From NCBI RefSeq assembly GCF_001269345.1, contig NZ_CXOP01000002.1, forward strand, positions 806,853 to 870,852: a DNA stretch of 64,000 nucleotides, given 5' to 3'. The translations under genes were made by a program, and so were the position numbers. The notes beneath the pieces were generated by a model. The model had not been told where the DNA came from, did not search any database, and saw only the letters and a list, made by a program, of their open reading frames with translations. Below, piece after piece: positions 1 to 8,446 of the stretch; within the stretch, counting starts at the first letter, position 1; each line of letters starts with the position of its first letter. The DNA comes from Limnohabitans sp. 2KL-27. GTDB taxonomy: Bacteria; Pseudomonadota; Gammaproteobacteria; Burkholderiales; Burkholderiaceae_C.

Positions 1-1
1 G

Positions 2-523
2 AGCGTTGAAGGAGAAGCACAGTTTTTCTTTTATGTCATGTGGTCTCTTCTGATTGTGACCTTGATGGTTGTCATCGTCATTGAAAAATCAAAGTTGGGT
101 TTTGGTCTTCGCTGCATTTGTCAAAACGAGTCTGCAGCGGACATGATTGGCGTGAATTCAACGCTTTATAAAAGCTTGGCTTTTGGCTTCTCAGGCATCT
201 TCGTTGCGATGGCCGGTGTCATTTACGCAGGCTGGGTTCACTACATTGAACCCCCCGATGTTTACGATATTCTTTACTCGGTTAAGCCTATCGTGATGGC
301 CCTGTTGGGAGGCTTGGGGTCGACGCTGGGCGCCGTGATGGGAGCCTTTCTCTTTTTGGGCATTGAAGAGTTTGTCTGGCGCAATCTGCTCAATCTACAC
401 ACTGGTGTGCTTGGACTTTTAATTGTGGTGTTGCTGCTGTTTCTTCCCAAAGGCCTTGTCTCATTTGGTGGCAGCTGGCTGGGAAAACGACTAATTCGCC
501 AAAATGGAGGCTCACGTGACTGA
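2..523 (+). CDS. Branched-chain amino acid-type ABC transporter permease (LivM-like), C-terminal part
   Basis: The reading frame is open from the first bases of the window, so the start lies upstream; an internal ATG at 38 is not a credible start because the hydrophobic segment is already running. About 173 residues are visible. Several hydrophobic membrane segments are present, with the family pattern GLRCICQNESAADMIGV followed by two or three helices and a LPKGL ending typical of LivM permeases. In the inner membrane it would form the heterodimeric channel with a LivH-type partner that is presumably just upstream. The next gene, a LivG-like ATPase, overlaps its end. The substrate cannot be read from the sequence; importers of this family carry amino acids, aromatic acids, amides and other small acids. 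Confidence 0.88.
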   Translation, partial: SVEGEAQFFFYVMWSLLIVTLMVVIVIEKSKLGFGLRCICQNESAADMIGVNSTLYKSLAFGFSGIFVAMAGVIYAGWVHYIEPPDVYDILYSVKPIVMALLGGLGSTLGAVMGAFLFLGIEEFVWRNLLNLHTGVLGLLIVVLLLFLPKGLVSFGGSWLGKRLIRQNGGSRD

Positions 524-1289
524 GCTACTGAAGCTGAACAACTTGAGCCGGCGTTTCGGCGGCCTTCAAGCCCTGGAAAATGTCTCGCTCTCTATTGGAG
601 CCGGCGAAGTTGTGGGCCTGATTGGTCCCAACGGTGCTGGCAAGACAACCTTGGTCAATGTGATTACCGGGGTGCACACGGCAACGGGCGGACAAGTGCT
701 TTACCAAGGTCAAGATATCACTCGCTTCAAGCCCTATGAGACAGCACGAATTGGACTGGCACGAACATTTCAGATTGTTCAGCCTTTTCCGGATCTGACA
801 GTCTTGGACAACGTCACTGCAGCTGCCCTTTTTTCAAGGTCAGGTTTTTCAATTCGCCAGGCGCAGGACTTCGCTCAGGAGCAGCTAGAATTTGTCGGAC
901 TTTTCCCTCAAGCCAATCTGCCTGCAGCGAGTTTGACTCTGGCCATGCGTAAACGCCTTGAGTTGGCAAAGACCTTGGCCATGCGCCCCAAATTGCTGTT
1001 CCTAGATGAAGTCAATGCGGGCCTGAATTCAGCTGAGGTCGAGCAGGCTATGTCGCTCATTAAGAAGATTGCAGCAACGGGAACAACCATCGTGCTGATT
1101 GAGCACCTGATCAAAGTGGTAGTGACTGTTTGCAGCAGGATTGTGGTGCTTCACAACGGTCAGCTGATTTCTGAGGGGGACCCTCGCCAAGTGGTGAATG
1201 ACCCTAAAGTGGTGGAAGCCTATCTTGGCAAACGTTACTCGCAGGCAGCAAAGGACCACTTAAAGAATGCCGAGGTAAGCCTTGACTGA
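516..1289 (+). CDS. ABC transporter ATP-binding protein (LivG-like)
   Basis: This is the first of two cytoplasmic ATPases that would power the LivM-type importer. Walker A GPNGAGKTT lies near residues 37-45, and the Walker B region is LLFLDEVNAGL. The ABC signature is degenerate (SLTLAMRKRLELAKTLA in place of the usual LSGGQ-type motif), a variant I associate with a LivG subfamily. I prefer the GTG at 516 because GGAG at 506-509 sits at proper spacing before it; an ATG at 504 in the same frame would contain that ribosome binding site. The gene overlaps the end of the permease gene and its stop overlaps the next start, so the three are translationally coupled. Confidence 0.85.
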   Translation: MTELLKLNNLSRRFGGLQALENVSLSIGAGEVVGLIGPNGAGKTTLVNVITGVHTATGGQVLYQGQDITRFKPYETARIGLARTFQIVQPFPDLTVLDNVTAAALFSRSGFSIRQAQDFAQEQLEFVGLFPQANLPAASLTLAMRKRLELAKTLAMRPKLLFLDEVNAGLNSAEVEQAMSLIKKIAATGTTIVLIEHLIKVVVTVCSRIVVLHNGQLISEGDPRQVVNDPKVVEAYLGKRYSQAAKDHLKNAEVSLD

Positions 1290-2007
1290 TTTTTTAAAAG
1301 TAAGCTCACTCCGGGCCGGTTACGGTGAGATCAATGTTTTGTGGGGCGTTGATTTCACCATCAAAAAGGGAGAGATCACAGCGTTGATCGGCTCAAACGG
1401 CGCTGGCAAGTCCACATTGATGCGCACCTTGTCTGGATTGATTGCCCCAACTGAAGGTGAGATCCTGTTTGGTGGCGCATCAATTGGGAAAGAGACTCCA
1501 GCTCAGATTTTGGCCCGTGGAATTGCCCATGTGCCTGAAGGACGAAGGCTTTTTGGCGCGATGTCTGTCGAAGAAAACCTGATGATGGGTGCTTATCTTC
1601 GAACGCAGTTATCGAGAGCTGAATTGGCCAGAGATCTAGATCGGGTTTATCAGATTTTCCCCAAGCTCTATGAACGACGCAGACAGGCTGCCTCGACCAT
1701 GTCGGGCGGAGAGCAACAGATGTGTGCCATCGGGCGTGGGCTTATGAGCGCACCGACTTTGCTGATGATCGACGAGCTTTCTTTAGGCTTGGCGCCAGTT
1801 CTGATTGAGCAGCTGATAGGCTCATTGATCAAGCTCAATGAAGAGGGTTTGTCGATCTTTGTGGTGGAGCAAGATGTGGTGACAGCTCTTGAGGTTTCTC
1901 AGGCTAGCTTGGTCATGGACCAAGGTCGCATTGTTCGCCAAGGTGCAAGTAAAGACCTTCTGGCGGATCCCTCTATTCGTGCTGCATATTTGGGCGAACT
2001 CGCCTAG
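1282..2007 (+). CDS. ABC transporter ATP-binding protein (LivF-like)
   Basis: Second ATPase of the importer, 241 residues, normal length for LivF. Walker A GSNGAGKST lies at about 37-45, with a canonical signature MSGGEQQM and Walker B LLMIDELSLGL. The start is a TTG at 1282 that overlaps the livG-like stop codon (TTGACTGA arrangement), with GAGG a few bases upstream as ribosome binding site. Unlike its partner this subunit keeps a normal signature motif, so the LivF/LivG pair is asymmetric. It is followed after about 60 bp by a deaminase-like gene on the same strand. Confidence 0.88.
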   Translation: MTDFLKVSSLRAGYGEINVLWGVDFTIKKGEITALIGSNGAGKSTLMRTLSGLIAPTEGEILFGGASIGKETPAQILARGIAHVPEGRRLFGAMSVEENLMMGAYLRTQLSRAELARDLDRVYQIFPKLYERRRQAASTMSGGEQQMCAIGRGLMSAPTLLMIDELSLGLAPVLIEQLIGSLIKLNEEGLSIFVVEQDVVTALEVSQASLVMDQGRIVRQGASKDLLADPSIRAAYLGELA

Positions 2008-2070
2008 TCGAATCGATATTTGATTCAATAGTTCCACAGCCAATCATTCAATTTTTCAAGTGAGATCAAC

Positions 2071-2823
2071 ATGACAGCAACTGTATTTGAGGCAGGTGGT
2101 TACCGTTATGCGCCAGGAGTCTCGCAGTATTCTGCAGGCGTCGCTGCGCAACCTGGCTATGCATTGCATCGAGTCCGTTTCACGACGCCTTTGCCCCTTG
2201 CGCAGGGTTTTGAACGCATCGAGGCTTATCTACAAGGCATTGGACGCCCAGTTCAAGCCTTCTGTGCATGTGAACTTCGCTCACCCGCACCATTTACCGA
2301 ACAAGGTTTTCGTGACTTCAATGAGATTTATATTGGCACCCTCAAGCGATGGGGCATTTTTCTAGATGGCGTCAATCCAGTGGCTCGAAGCAATGTTTGT
2401 CCTCAGATTGCCCCTCCTGCCGAGCCCAGCCTGCATGCCTTCACTTACACGATGCCTGAAACCGATGCACAACCATCTTTTGTTGTCGCCGGAAGTGCTG
2501 AGGCCCCCGAGGGGCATGGCTCGTATCGCGAGGTGACTGTGGCATTGGGTGATTTATCAAATGAAGGTCTTCGCAAAAAAATGACCTTCGTCATCCATGA
2601 AATGCAACGTCGAATGCAGCAGCTTGGGTTTGACTGGCCTGATGTTACGGCCACCCAGATATACACTGTCCATGATTTTCACAGCCTGTTGGCGGAGCAA
2701 TTCAAGGCAACCAAGGCCCTTGGGCATGGTCTTACATGGCACTTCAATCGGCCACCTGTCGTCGATTTAGAGTACGAAATGGATTGTCGCGCTGTGTTTC
2801 AAGAACATGTCATAAAAGTCTAA
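2071..2823 (+). CDS. RidA/CnbZ-like putative deaminase
   Basis: A soluble protein of 250 residues without signal peptide or membrane segment. The sequence contains PVQAFCACELRSPAPF, FNEIYIGTLKRWGIF and VARSNVCP, a pattern that from memory resembles the family annotated as 2-amino-5-chloromuconate deaminase (CnbZ), distant relatives of the RidA/YjgF fold. If so it would hydrolyse an enamine/imine or amino-muconate type intermediate and release ammonia. The gene lies between a Liv-type importer and an aspartate dehydrogenase-like gene, which fits a small catabolic module for a nitrogen-containing compound. A GTGAGA stretch upstream is a weak ribosome binding site. The family call is from memory; the substrate is unknown. 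Confidence 0.55.
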   Translation: MTATVFEAGGYRYAPGVSQYSAGVAAQPGYALHRVRFTTPLPLAQGFERIEAYLQGIGRPVQAFCACELRSPAPFTEQGFRDFNEIYIGTLKRWGIFLDGVNPVARSNVCPQIAPPAEPSLHAFTYTMPETDAQPSFVVAGSAEAPEGHGSYREVTVALGDLSNEGLRKKMTFVIHEMQRRMQQLGFDWPDVTATQIYTVHDFHSLLAEQFKATKALGHGLTWHFNRPPVVDLEYEMDCRAVFQEHVIKV

Positions 2824-2833
2824 CTGTCTACCA

Positions 2834-3631
2834 ATGCAACAGCAAAAGGTCGCACTCTTGGGCTATGGAGCCATAGGCCAAGAAATCATCAAGTCTTGTC
2901 GATTGATGCCTTTGGGACCTCAGATTGACACTGTGATTGTGAGGCGTGCAGCTTGTCAAGAAACTGCTCACGCCCTGGGCTCAGGCATTCGGGTCTGTTC
3001 TGAACTGCCTGCTGACATCAATTTACTTATAGAGTGCGCCGGACATGAGGCAGTTAGAACCACTGTGCTTGATGCATTGCGCTCGGGTGTTGAGTCGGCA
3101 ATCGTTTCCTCTGGCGCGCTTCATGACGCTCAATTGACACAGGATTTAGAACAAGCGGCCATCGAAGGCCGGACACGTTTGCATATTTTGTCTGGCGCCA
3201 TTGGCGGGATTGACGCCTTAGCCGCTGCGCAACGATTGGGCTTGGATTCGGTTGTCTATAGGGGTCGAAAGCCCCCGAACGCATGGAAAGGTACCGCTGC
3301 AGAAAACAGCATCGACCTCACCACCTTGCACGGGCCTGTTACTTTTTTTTCTGGCAGCGCCAGGCTGGCTGTGGCCACATTTCCAAAGAATGCCAATGTG
3401 GCAGCCACCGTCTCATTGGCTGGCATCGGGTTTGATCGCACGCAAGTGCAGCTGATTGCGGACCCTGACATGACTGAAAACACACATGAGTTTCATGCCA
3501 AGGGTGTATTTGGCGAGATGCAGATTCGTATGTCGATCAAACCGCTGGCCAAGAATCCTAAAACATCAGCCCTGACTGTTTGGTCAGCCATCCGTTTTCT
3601 TCAGTCGAAAAGCCTAGGGCTGATCATTTAA
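2834..3631 (+). CDS. L-aspartate dehydrogenase-like NAD(P)-dependent oxidoreductase
   Basis: The 265-residue length fits aspartate dehydrogenase (NadX type, EC 1.4.1.21). The N-terminus has a Rossmann dinucleotide motif, GYGAIGQEI. Later come SGAIGGIDAL, KPPNAWKGT and FPKNANVAATVSLAG, which are family hallmarks, and a His-containing segment NTHEFHAKGVFGEM that I take as the catalytic region. The enzyme would oxidatively deaminate L-aspartate to oxaloacetate (or iminoaspartate for NAD synthesis). It starts 10 bp after the deaminase-like gene, so the two are co-transcribed. Because it sits with a transporter and not with nadA/nadC, a catabolic amino acid dehydrogenase role is at least as likely as NAD synthesis. 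Confidence 0.72.
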   Translation: MQQQKVALLGYGAIGQEIIKSCRLMPLGPQIDTVIVRRAACQETAHALGSGIRVCSELPADINLLIECAGHEAVRTTVLDALRSGVESAIVSSGALHDAQLTQDLEQAAIEGRTRLHILSGAIGGIDALAAAQRLGLDSVVYRGRKPPNAWKGTAAENSIDLTTLHGPVTFFSGSARLAVATFPKNANVAATVSLAGIGFDRTQVQLIADPDMTENTHEFHAKGVFGEMQIRMSIKPLAKNPKTSALTVWSAIRFLQSKSLGLII

Positions 3632-3689
3632 TTCCTCAGAAATCGCCGCTATCGTTCCGCAGAGGCACAAATGCGGCTTACCGGCTGTG

Positions 3690-3970
3690 GCCTTCCTTGC
3701 CGCAGTTTGGGAAAACCACTTTGGCGCGTCCTCTAGCGGCCCATTGACCCCAAGGCGCGGTGTACCTCAATCTGGAGCTGACCTCGACTGCCGTCACCAG
3801 CAAGACCCCCAAACCTAGTTGCGGGCTCAAGCCTCCAAGCTCGTCGTCATCGATGAAATCCACCGAGTGTCGGAACTTGTTTCCGTCTTGCGCAGACCGA
3901 TCGATGAAAGGCTTGTCACCTGGCAACGTTTCGGTCATTCTTCATTCAGGGGCACCAACAATTCCCCGTT
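3690..3970 (+). pseudogene. Decayed AAA ATPase fragment (DUF4143 type)
   Basis: No intact gene lies here, but two frames of the plus strand carry pieces of one protein. From 3709 the frame reads GKTTLARPLAAH, then an in-frame TGA at 3745, then PQGAVYLNLELTS. From 3837, in another frame, it reads KLVVIDEIHRVSELVSVL and then a short IDERLVTWQRFG stretch. These match, in order, the Walker A, the LDLE segment and the Walker B (VIDEIQRVPELF) of the AAA ATPases that carry a C-terminal DUF4143 domain. At least one stop and one frameshift separate them, and both ends are missing. It is a relic, probably of a laterally acquired gene. Confidence 0.6.
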
Positions 3971-3974
3971 CATC

Positions 3975-5252
3975 TCAGCGACTTCGTAAATCGTTCAAAG
4001 CTTTTTCCGCCAGATCCAGCCTGACTTTTCCGGCCTGAATCAGTGCTTGGGCAACATGATCGATCTCCTCGCCAACGGCTCCGGCCATCATTGCAATGTT
4101 CTGGGCATGCAGTGCCATGTGGCCTTTTTGGATGCCGGTAGTTGCCAGTGCCTTGAGCGCAGAAAAATTTTGCGCCAGACCGACTGCCGCGATCACACGG
4201 GCCAGTTGTTCGGCGGAAGCAACCCCCAAAATTTTGAGTGCAATCCGAGCCGTTGGATGCAATTTGGTGGCCCCACCGACCAAACCAACGGCCATCGGGA
4301 CTTCAAGGCTACCAGCCAGATCACCTTCGGCAGTGACCTCCCAACGGGTCAGACTTCCGTAATGTCCCTTTCGGGCGGCATACGCATGAGCGCCTGCTTC
4401 TACCGCTCGGGTGTCGTTTCCCGTCGCCAAAACAACAGCACTGATGCCATTCATGATGCCCTTGTTATGCGTTGCGGCACGGTATGGGTCGGCGTCTGCA
4501 AAGTGGTAGGCCGAAATCATGCCATCACGAACAGATTCACCGCCAATGTCTTGTGTCCGCCAGATGCAGCGAGCCCTTGCCAGACGACGATCTGCCAAAT
4601 TGGAAAGGATACGCAAATTGGTTTGGCCGCCGGTCCACTCCGAAATACGCGGTGCAATCGCCTCGGCCATGGTGTTGACTGCATTTGCACCCATGGCATC
4701 GCGGGTATCAACGATCAGATGGGTAATCACCATGGGGCCGCTTTGCGTCTTTAAGACGCGAACTTCAAGGTCTCGGAACCCCCCGCCTAAATTGACCAAA
4801 ATAGGGTCACATTCATTGCATAAATTTTCAACTTCAGCCTTGCGCTCAAGGATCCTGATGCGCGCATGCTCAGGGTCGCGGACCCCAACCAACTGGATTT
4901 GGGCAATCATCAGCGTGCCTGACATGGATGTCACGAAACCACCGTTGTCGTAGCACTGGCGGGCTGCATTGCAGACCGCTGCCACCACAGAAGATTCTTC
5001 GGACGCCATGGGGACTAGCCAGTCGAGCCCATCGATTCGCATGTTGGTGGCGATGCCGAGAGGGATATTCATGGTCCCCACGACGTTTTCGATCAGGTGG
5101 TCCGCCATGTCCGACGGCAGATTCCCCGTATTCAAGAGATGCGCCTGCTCATCCAGGCTGAGACCAGCGAATTCGGCAACTGCCTTGACGCGCTGATCAA
5201 CGGCCAGTTTGTGAAATCCACCAATCCGGCTGCTGCGAATATTCGTTTTCAT
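3975..5252 (-). CDS. mvaA: Hydroxymethylglutaryl-CoA reductase, degradative (class II)
   Basis: At 425 residues this matches class II HMG-CoA reductases such as the Pseudomonas mevalonii enzyme, which oxidise mevalonate with CoA to HMG-CoA (EC 1.1.1.88). All four catalytic positions can be seen: Glu in PMASEESSVVAA, Lys in ATHNKGIMNG, Asp in ATGNDTRAVEAGAHA and His in KGHMALHAQNIA. It is the last gene of a minus-strand operon behind a TRAP transporter, 16 bp downstream of the large permease gene. No other mevalonate pathway gene is in the window, and proteobacteria of this type make isoprenoids by the MEP route, so a catabolic role is inferred. The HMG-CoA lyase needed to finish the pathway is not in the window. 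Confidence 0.9.
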   Translation of the reverse strand: MKTNIRSSRIGGFHKLAVDQRVKAVAEFAGLSLDEQAHLLNTGNLPSDMADHLIENVVGTMNIPLGIATNMRIDGLDWLVPMASEESSVVAAVCNAARQCYDNGGFVTSMSGTLMIAQIQLVGVRDPEHARIRILERKAEVENLCNECDPILVNLGGGFRDLEVRVLKTQSGPMVITHLIVDTRDAMGANAVNTMAEAIAPRISEWTGGQTNLRILSNLADRRLARARCIWRTQDIGGESVRDGMISAYHFADADPYRAATHNKGIMNGISAVVLATGNDTRAVEAGAHAYAARKGHYGSLTRWEVTAEGDLAGSLEVPMAVGLVGGATKLHPTARIALKILGVASAEQLARVIAAVGLAQNFSALKALATTGIQKGHMALHAQNIAMMAGAVGEEIDHVAQALIQAGKVRLDLAEKALNDLRSR

Positions 5253-5268
5253 GTTTTTGGACTTTCCA

Positions 5269-6585
5269 TTAACGTGAGGTCATTAGTCGAGGAAGAAATG
5301 TCACGAGATCTGGCCATGCAGCGCAAATCAATAAACCGATGAACTGTAGGATAAAAAAGGGAATGATCCCCCTGTAAACCATGCCCATGCCGATGTGCGC
5401 AGGCAAAGTTCCCTTGATATAAAACAACGTGTAGCCAAACGGTGGACTGATGTAACCCATCTGGATGGTGATGGCATACAACACTCCGAACCAAAGTTCA
5501 TCAAAGCCAAGCAAGCGCACGATCGGCAAGAAAACCGGCACCGTCAACAAAATGATCCCGAGCTCGTCAAGCACCGTACCCAGAAAAATCAGGATGAGCA
5601 TCATCGCGCCAAGAATCAACCAACGGTCAACGTCCAGGCCCTTGATGAATTCGAGCAACGTATCTGCTCCACCGAGCCCCGTAAAAATAGCCACATAGGC
5701 TTTGGCGCCCAGGGTGATCCACAAGATCATGGATGTGGCTTTGAGGGTGTCAACGCCAGACACCTTGAGCATCCCCATATTGAGACGCCCTTTGATCGCT
5801 GCGGGAATCATGGCGCCAGCAACGCCCACTGCGGCCGATTCGGTTGGTGTAGCAACTCCGAAGAAGATGGATCCAAGGATCATCAAGATCAGCATGGACG
5901 GATACACCAGTGTCTTCAACGCGCGCAGTTTGTCAGACCATGGCGCAGCAACAAAACCTTCCTCCAAGGGAACCCACTCAGGCCGTAGCCAACCGATCAC
6001 AACGATGTAAATAATGTAAAGAGTCGCAAGAATGAGTCCTGGAACGATGCCGGCAATGAGCATCTGACCAATAGAAATCTGTGCTGTGACCGCATACACA
6101 ATGGTCAGCACCGATGGGGGAATAAGGATGCCCAGCGTTCCTGATGCGCAGATCGTGCCCAGTGCCAACTCCGGCTTATAGCCTCGGCGCAGCATTTCCG
6201 GCAAGGCCAAAATGCCCATCGCAGTCACGGCGGCCCCCACCACGCCAGTCATCGCAGCCATCACGACACAGATGATGACGGTGCCAATGGCCAACCCACC
6301 GCGGACACGACCGAACCACAGAGCCATGGCCTTGTAGAGGTCTTCGATCACGCCGGAGCGCTGAAGTATGCAGGCCATCAAGATGAACAAGGGGATCGCC
6401 AGCAAAGCCTCCGACTTCATCGTGTCAAAAATCTGCAAGATCAACACGATGACCGCATTGGTCTCCCAAAGCGTGACCGTAAACAGCAATGACAGTCCAC
6501 CCAACACAAAGGCAATGGGCAGCCCTGTCAGCATGAACAGGGTCAACCCGCCAAACATCAGCAGCAGTATTTCGTTCGGACTCAC
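5269..6585 (-). CDS. TRAP transporter large permease (DctM family)
   Basis: A very hydrophobic protein of 438 residues with about twelve predicted membrane segments and the DctM signatures (GLPIAFVLGG near the start, then GVIEDLYKAMALWFGRVRGGLA and GTLGILIPPS). It is the ion-coupled channel subunit of a tripartite ATP-independent periplasmic transporter. Its start overlaps the stop of the small permease by 4 bp (ATGA), so the pair is translationally coupled. It is followed by the HMG-CoA reductase gene, which points to the transported substrate. Confidence 0.92.
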   Translation of the reverse strand: MSPNEILLLMFGGLTLFMLTGLPIAFVLGGLSLLFTVTLWETNAVIVLILQIFDTMKSEALLAIPLFILMACILQRSGVIEDLYKAMALWFGRVRGGLAIGTVIICVVMAAMTGVVGAAVTAMGILALPEMLRRGYKPELALGTICASGTLGILIPPSVLTIVYAVTAQISIGQMLIAGIVPGLILATLYIIYIVVIGWLRPEWVPLEEGFVAAPWSDKLRALKTLVYPSMLILMILGSIFFGVATPTESAAVGVAGAMIPAAIKGRLNMGMLKVSGVDTLKATSMILWITLGAKAYVAIFTGLGGADTLLEFIKGLDVDRWLILGAMMLILIFLGTVLDELGIILLTVPVFLPIVRLLGFDELWFGVLYAITIQMGYISPPFGYTLFYIKGTLPAHIGMGMVYRGIIPFFILQFIGLLICAAWPDLVTFLPRLMTSR

Positions 6586-7121
6586 AGCGCCGCTCCCTCA
6601 GCGACACCGTTATCACCACCGGCATCAGAGTGTTCGAACAAGACACAAAGCCACTCGACCATGGCCTGCAGCATCATCAGCGCCAAGGCCAGAGGCACTG
6701 TGACTTTGACTGGCCAGATGGGCGGGTTCCAGGCAGAAAAGCTGGTTTCCTTGTAATTCCAGGCACTCCAAGCAGCAGGAACACTGAAGTAAAGCAAGAT
6801 CGCACAAAACAACACGATCACTGGGTAATTGACCAAATCCATTCTCCGTTGCCAGATGGGGTTCAAACGCTGGCGAACCAGGTCAAGGGCCACATGCCCC
6901 TTGAGATGCAAAAGGTATGGTCCACCCAATAAAAAATAGGGCCCAAACAAAAGCACCGCCAACTCCATCCCCCACACCGTGGGCGCATTGAAGAGGTATC
7001 GGGCAATGACCTCGTAGAGCATGACAGGCACCACCACCGCCATCAACCAAACAGTCACCATGAAAATCCAATGGTTGACTCGGGTGACGGCGGATGTGGC
7101 GGTCCACAGTAATTTGGGCAT
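6582..7121 (-). CDS. TRAP transporter small permease (DctQ family)
   Basis: About 179 residues with four hydrophobic segments, the size and topology of DctQ subunits, which join the large permease in the inner membrane. The pattern MLYEVIARYLFNAPTVWGMEL is the conserved core of the family. I chose the ATG at 7121 (MPKLLWTATS) because a GGGGA ribosome binding site lies just upstream of it; a start 39 bp earlier would add a polar stretch unlike the family. It lies between the binding protein gene and dctM. Confidence 0.88.
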   Translation of the reverse strand: MPKLLWTATSAVTRVNHWIFMVTVWLMAVVVPVMLYEVIARYLFNAPTVWGMELAVLLFGPYFLLGGPYLLHLKGHVALDLVRQRLNPIWQRRMDLVNYPVIVLFCAILLYFSVPAAWSAWNYKETSFSAWNPPIWPVKVTVPLALALMMLQAMVEWLCVLFEHSDAGGDNGVAEGAAL

Positions 7122-7189
7122 AGCTGGTCCCCAGCAATTTGGATGAGAGCGAGCAGGCACCGGCCAAAGATGCCTGCTGCACTGCGCAA

Positions 7190-8239
7190 TCAGGTCATCA
7201 GACCCAACTCTTTCATGAAGGCGATCTGGCTATCCAATATCTTGGTCGCCAGTGGATCGCCTTTGGTGGCTGTACGCCAAGCTGCCATCGCCTTGGGTCG
7301 TGCAGCCAGCACGTCGGCCGGGTTGAAGCGAATGATCTCGCATCCCTTGGCGGCGTATTTGGCAAGCACTGTTGCATCATTGACCAAGATGTTCTGACGC
7401 AATGCGGCGGAGACCTCTCTTGCAGCGACAGCCAGCGCAGCCTTGAACTCAGGTGGCAACCTGTCATGAGCCGCACGATTGGCCACATAAGCGGTGGCGG
7501 TGGTGGGTTGGTGGAAACCTGGCACCACCACATACTTGGCCACTTCTGCAAGTCCTGCCTCAAAGTTGGCAGTCAAGTCACCCCGATCGGCCATATCGAT
7601 CACGCCCTTGTCCAGTGCTGAATAAACCTCACCCGTTGGCAAAGGGGTCACCGAAACGCCCAAGGCTCCCATGACCGCTGAAGCCAGGCCAACGAAGCGC
7701 CCCTTTTTGCCTGCCAAGTCAGAGATCTTGCGGATCGGCACTTTAGAGTGCAAAGGCTCTTGACCATAAACGGTCGGGGCAATGTAGTGCAGGCCTGCAG
7801 GCGCATAAGCCTGTCGAACCAAATCAAGGCCGCCTTTTTCATAAAACCAGGCCTCGTAGTCGTCGCTTTCTGAAAAGCCAAACGGGATCGTACTGGTGAA
7901 CGCAAAGGCAGGAATCTTGCCTGCCTCATACCCGTCAAAGGTTTTCATCAATTCAAACGCGCCACCCCTGACTGCATCGAAGGCCTGCGCGGCAGGCACG
8001 ATTTGTCCCGCAGCAAACAGATTGATCTTGAAACGTCCGCCCGTCAACTCGGCCACTCTCGCGACAAACCGCTCTTCGAATTTTTGAGGCGTGGTACCAC
8101 CATCCCAAAGAGCCTGCATTCGCCACGTCACGCTGGCACCTTGAGCATGCACTGCCAGAGGCGCTGTCACAGCGGCGGCGGTTGCGCCTGCCAGGGCGGT
8201 TTTGAGAATGTTGCGACGCGCGATGGGAAGTTTCGACAT
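7190..8239 (-). CDS. TRAP transporter substrate-binding protein (DctP family)
   Basis: A 349-residue periplasmic binding protein, first gene of the TRAP/HMG-CoA reductase operon. The N-terminus shows a twin-arginine-like signal (ARRNILK then a hydrophobic stretch ending near VHAQG). The mature part contains the DctP-fold segments, including KISDLAGKKGRFVG, whose arginine aligns with the residue that holds the ligand carboxylate in this family. The start has a good AGGAG site. Given the HMG-CoA reductase downstream, the ligand is inferred to be mevalonate or a similar hydroxy acid; other acids cannot be excluded. Confidence 0.9.
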   Translation of the reverse strand: MSKLPIARRNILKTALAGATAAAVTAPLAVHAQGASVTWRMQALWDGGTTPQKFEERFVARVAELTGGRFKINLFAAGQIVPAAQAFDAVRGGAFELMKTFDGYEAGKIPAFAFTSTIPFGFSESDDYEAWFYEKGGLDLVRQAYAPAGLHYIAPTVYGQEPLHSKVPIRKISDLAGKKGRFVGLASAVMGALGVSVTPLPTGEVYSALDKGVIDMADRGDLTANFEAGLAEVAKYVVVPGFHQPTTATAYVANRAAHDRLPPEFKAALAVAAREVSAALRQNILVNDATVLAKYAAKGCEIIRFNPADVLAARPKAMAAWRTATKGDPLATKILDSQIAFMKELGLMT

Positions 8240-8395
8240 GTTTTTGTCTCCTGTTGGTCATGAAGTCGTGTACCGCTTAAACAAACCACGGCACTTGCAT
8301 TTCGCCTAAAAGCTGAACTACAACTGCTAGAGCGATGATGAAAGTTTATGGACAAGTCATCGATTTATTGGATACAGTTTGGGAACACATTTAAA

Positions 8396-8425
8396 AACTG
8401 TTTCTATTTATTGATGGAAACAGTT
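8396..8425. promoter_or_regulatory. Inverted repeat, probable MocR operator
   Basis: AACTGTTTC at 8396-8404 and GAAACAGTT at 8417-8425 form a perfect 9-bp inverted repeat with a 12-bp spacer, so the arm centres are two helical turns apart. A further partial half site (ATACAGTTTG) lies at 8372-8381. The repeat sits in the divergent region between the TRAP operon and the regulator gene, where a MocR protein would bind. This is inferred from position and symmetry. Confidence 0.55.
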
Positions 8426-8446
8426 AAACCCAAATACCAGCCTGCC

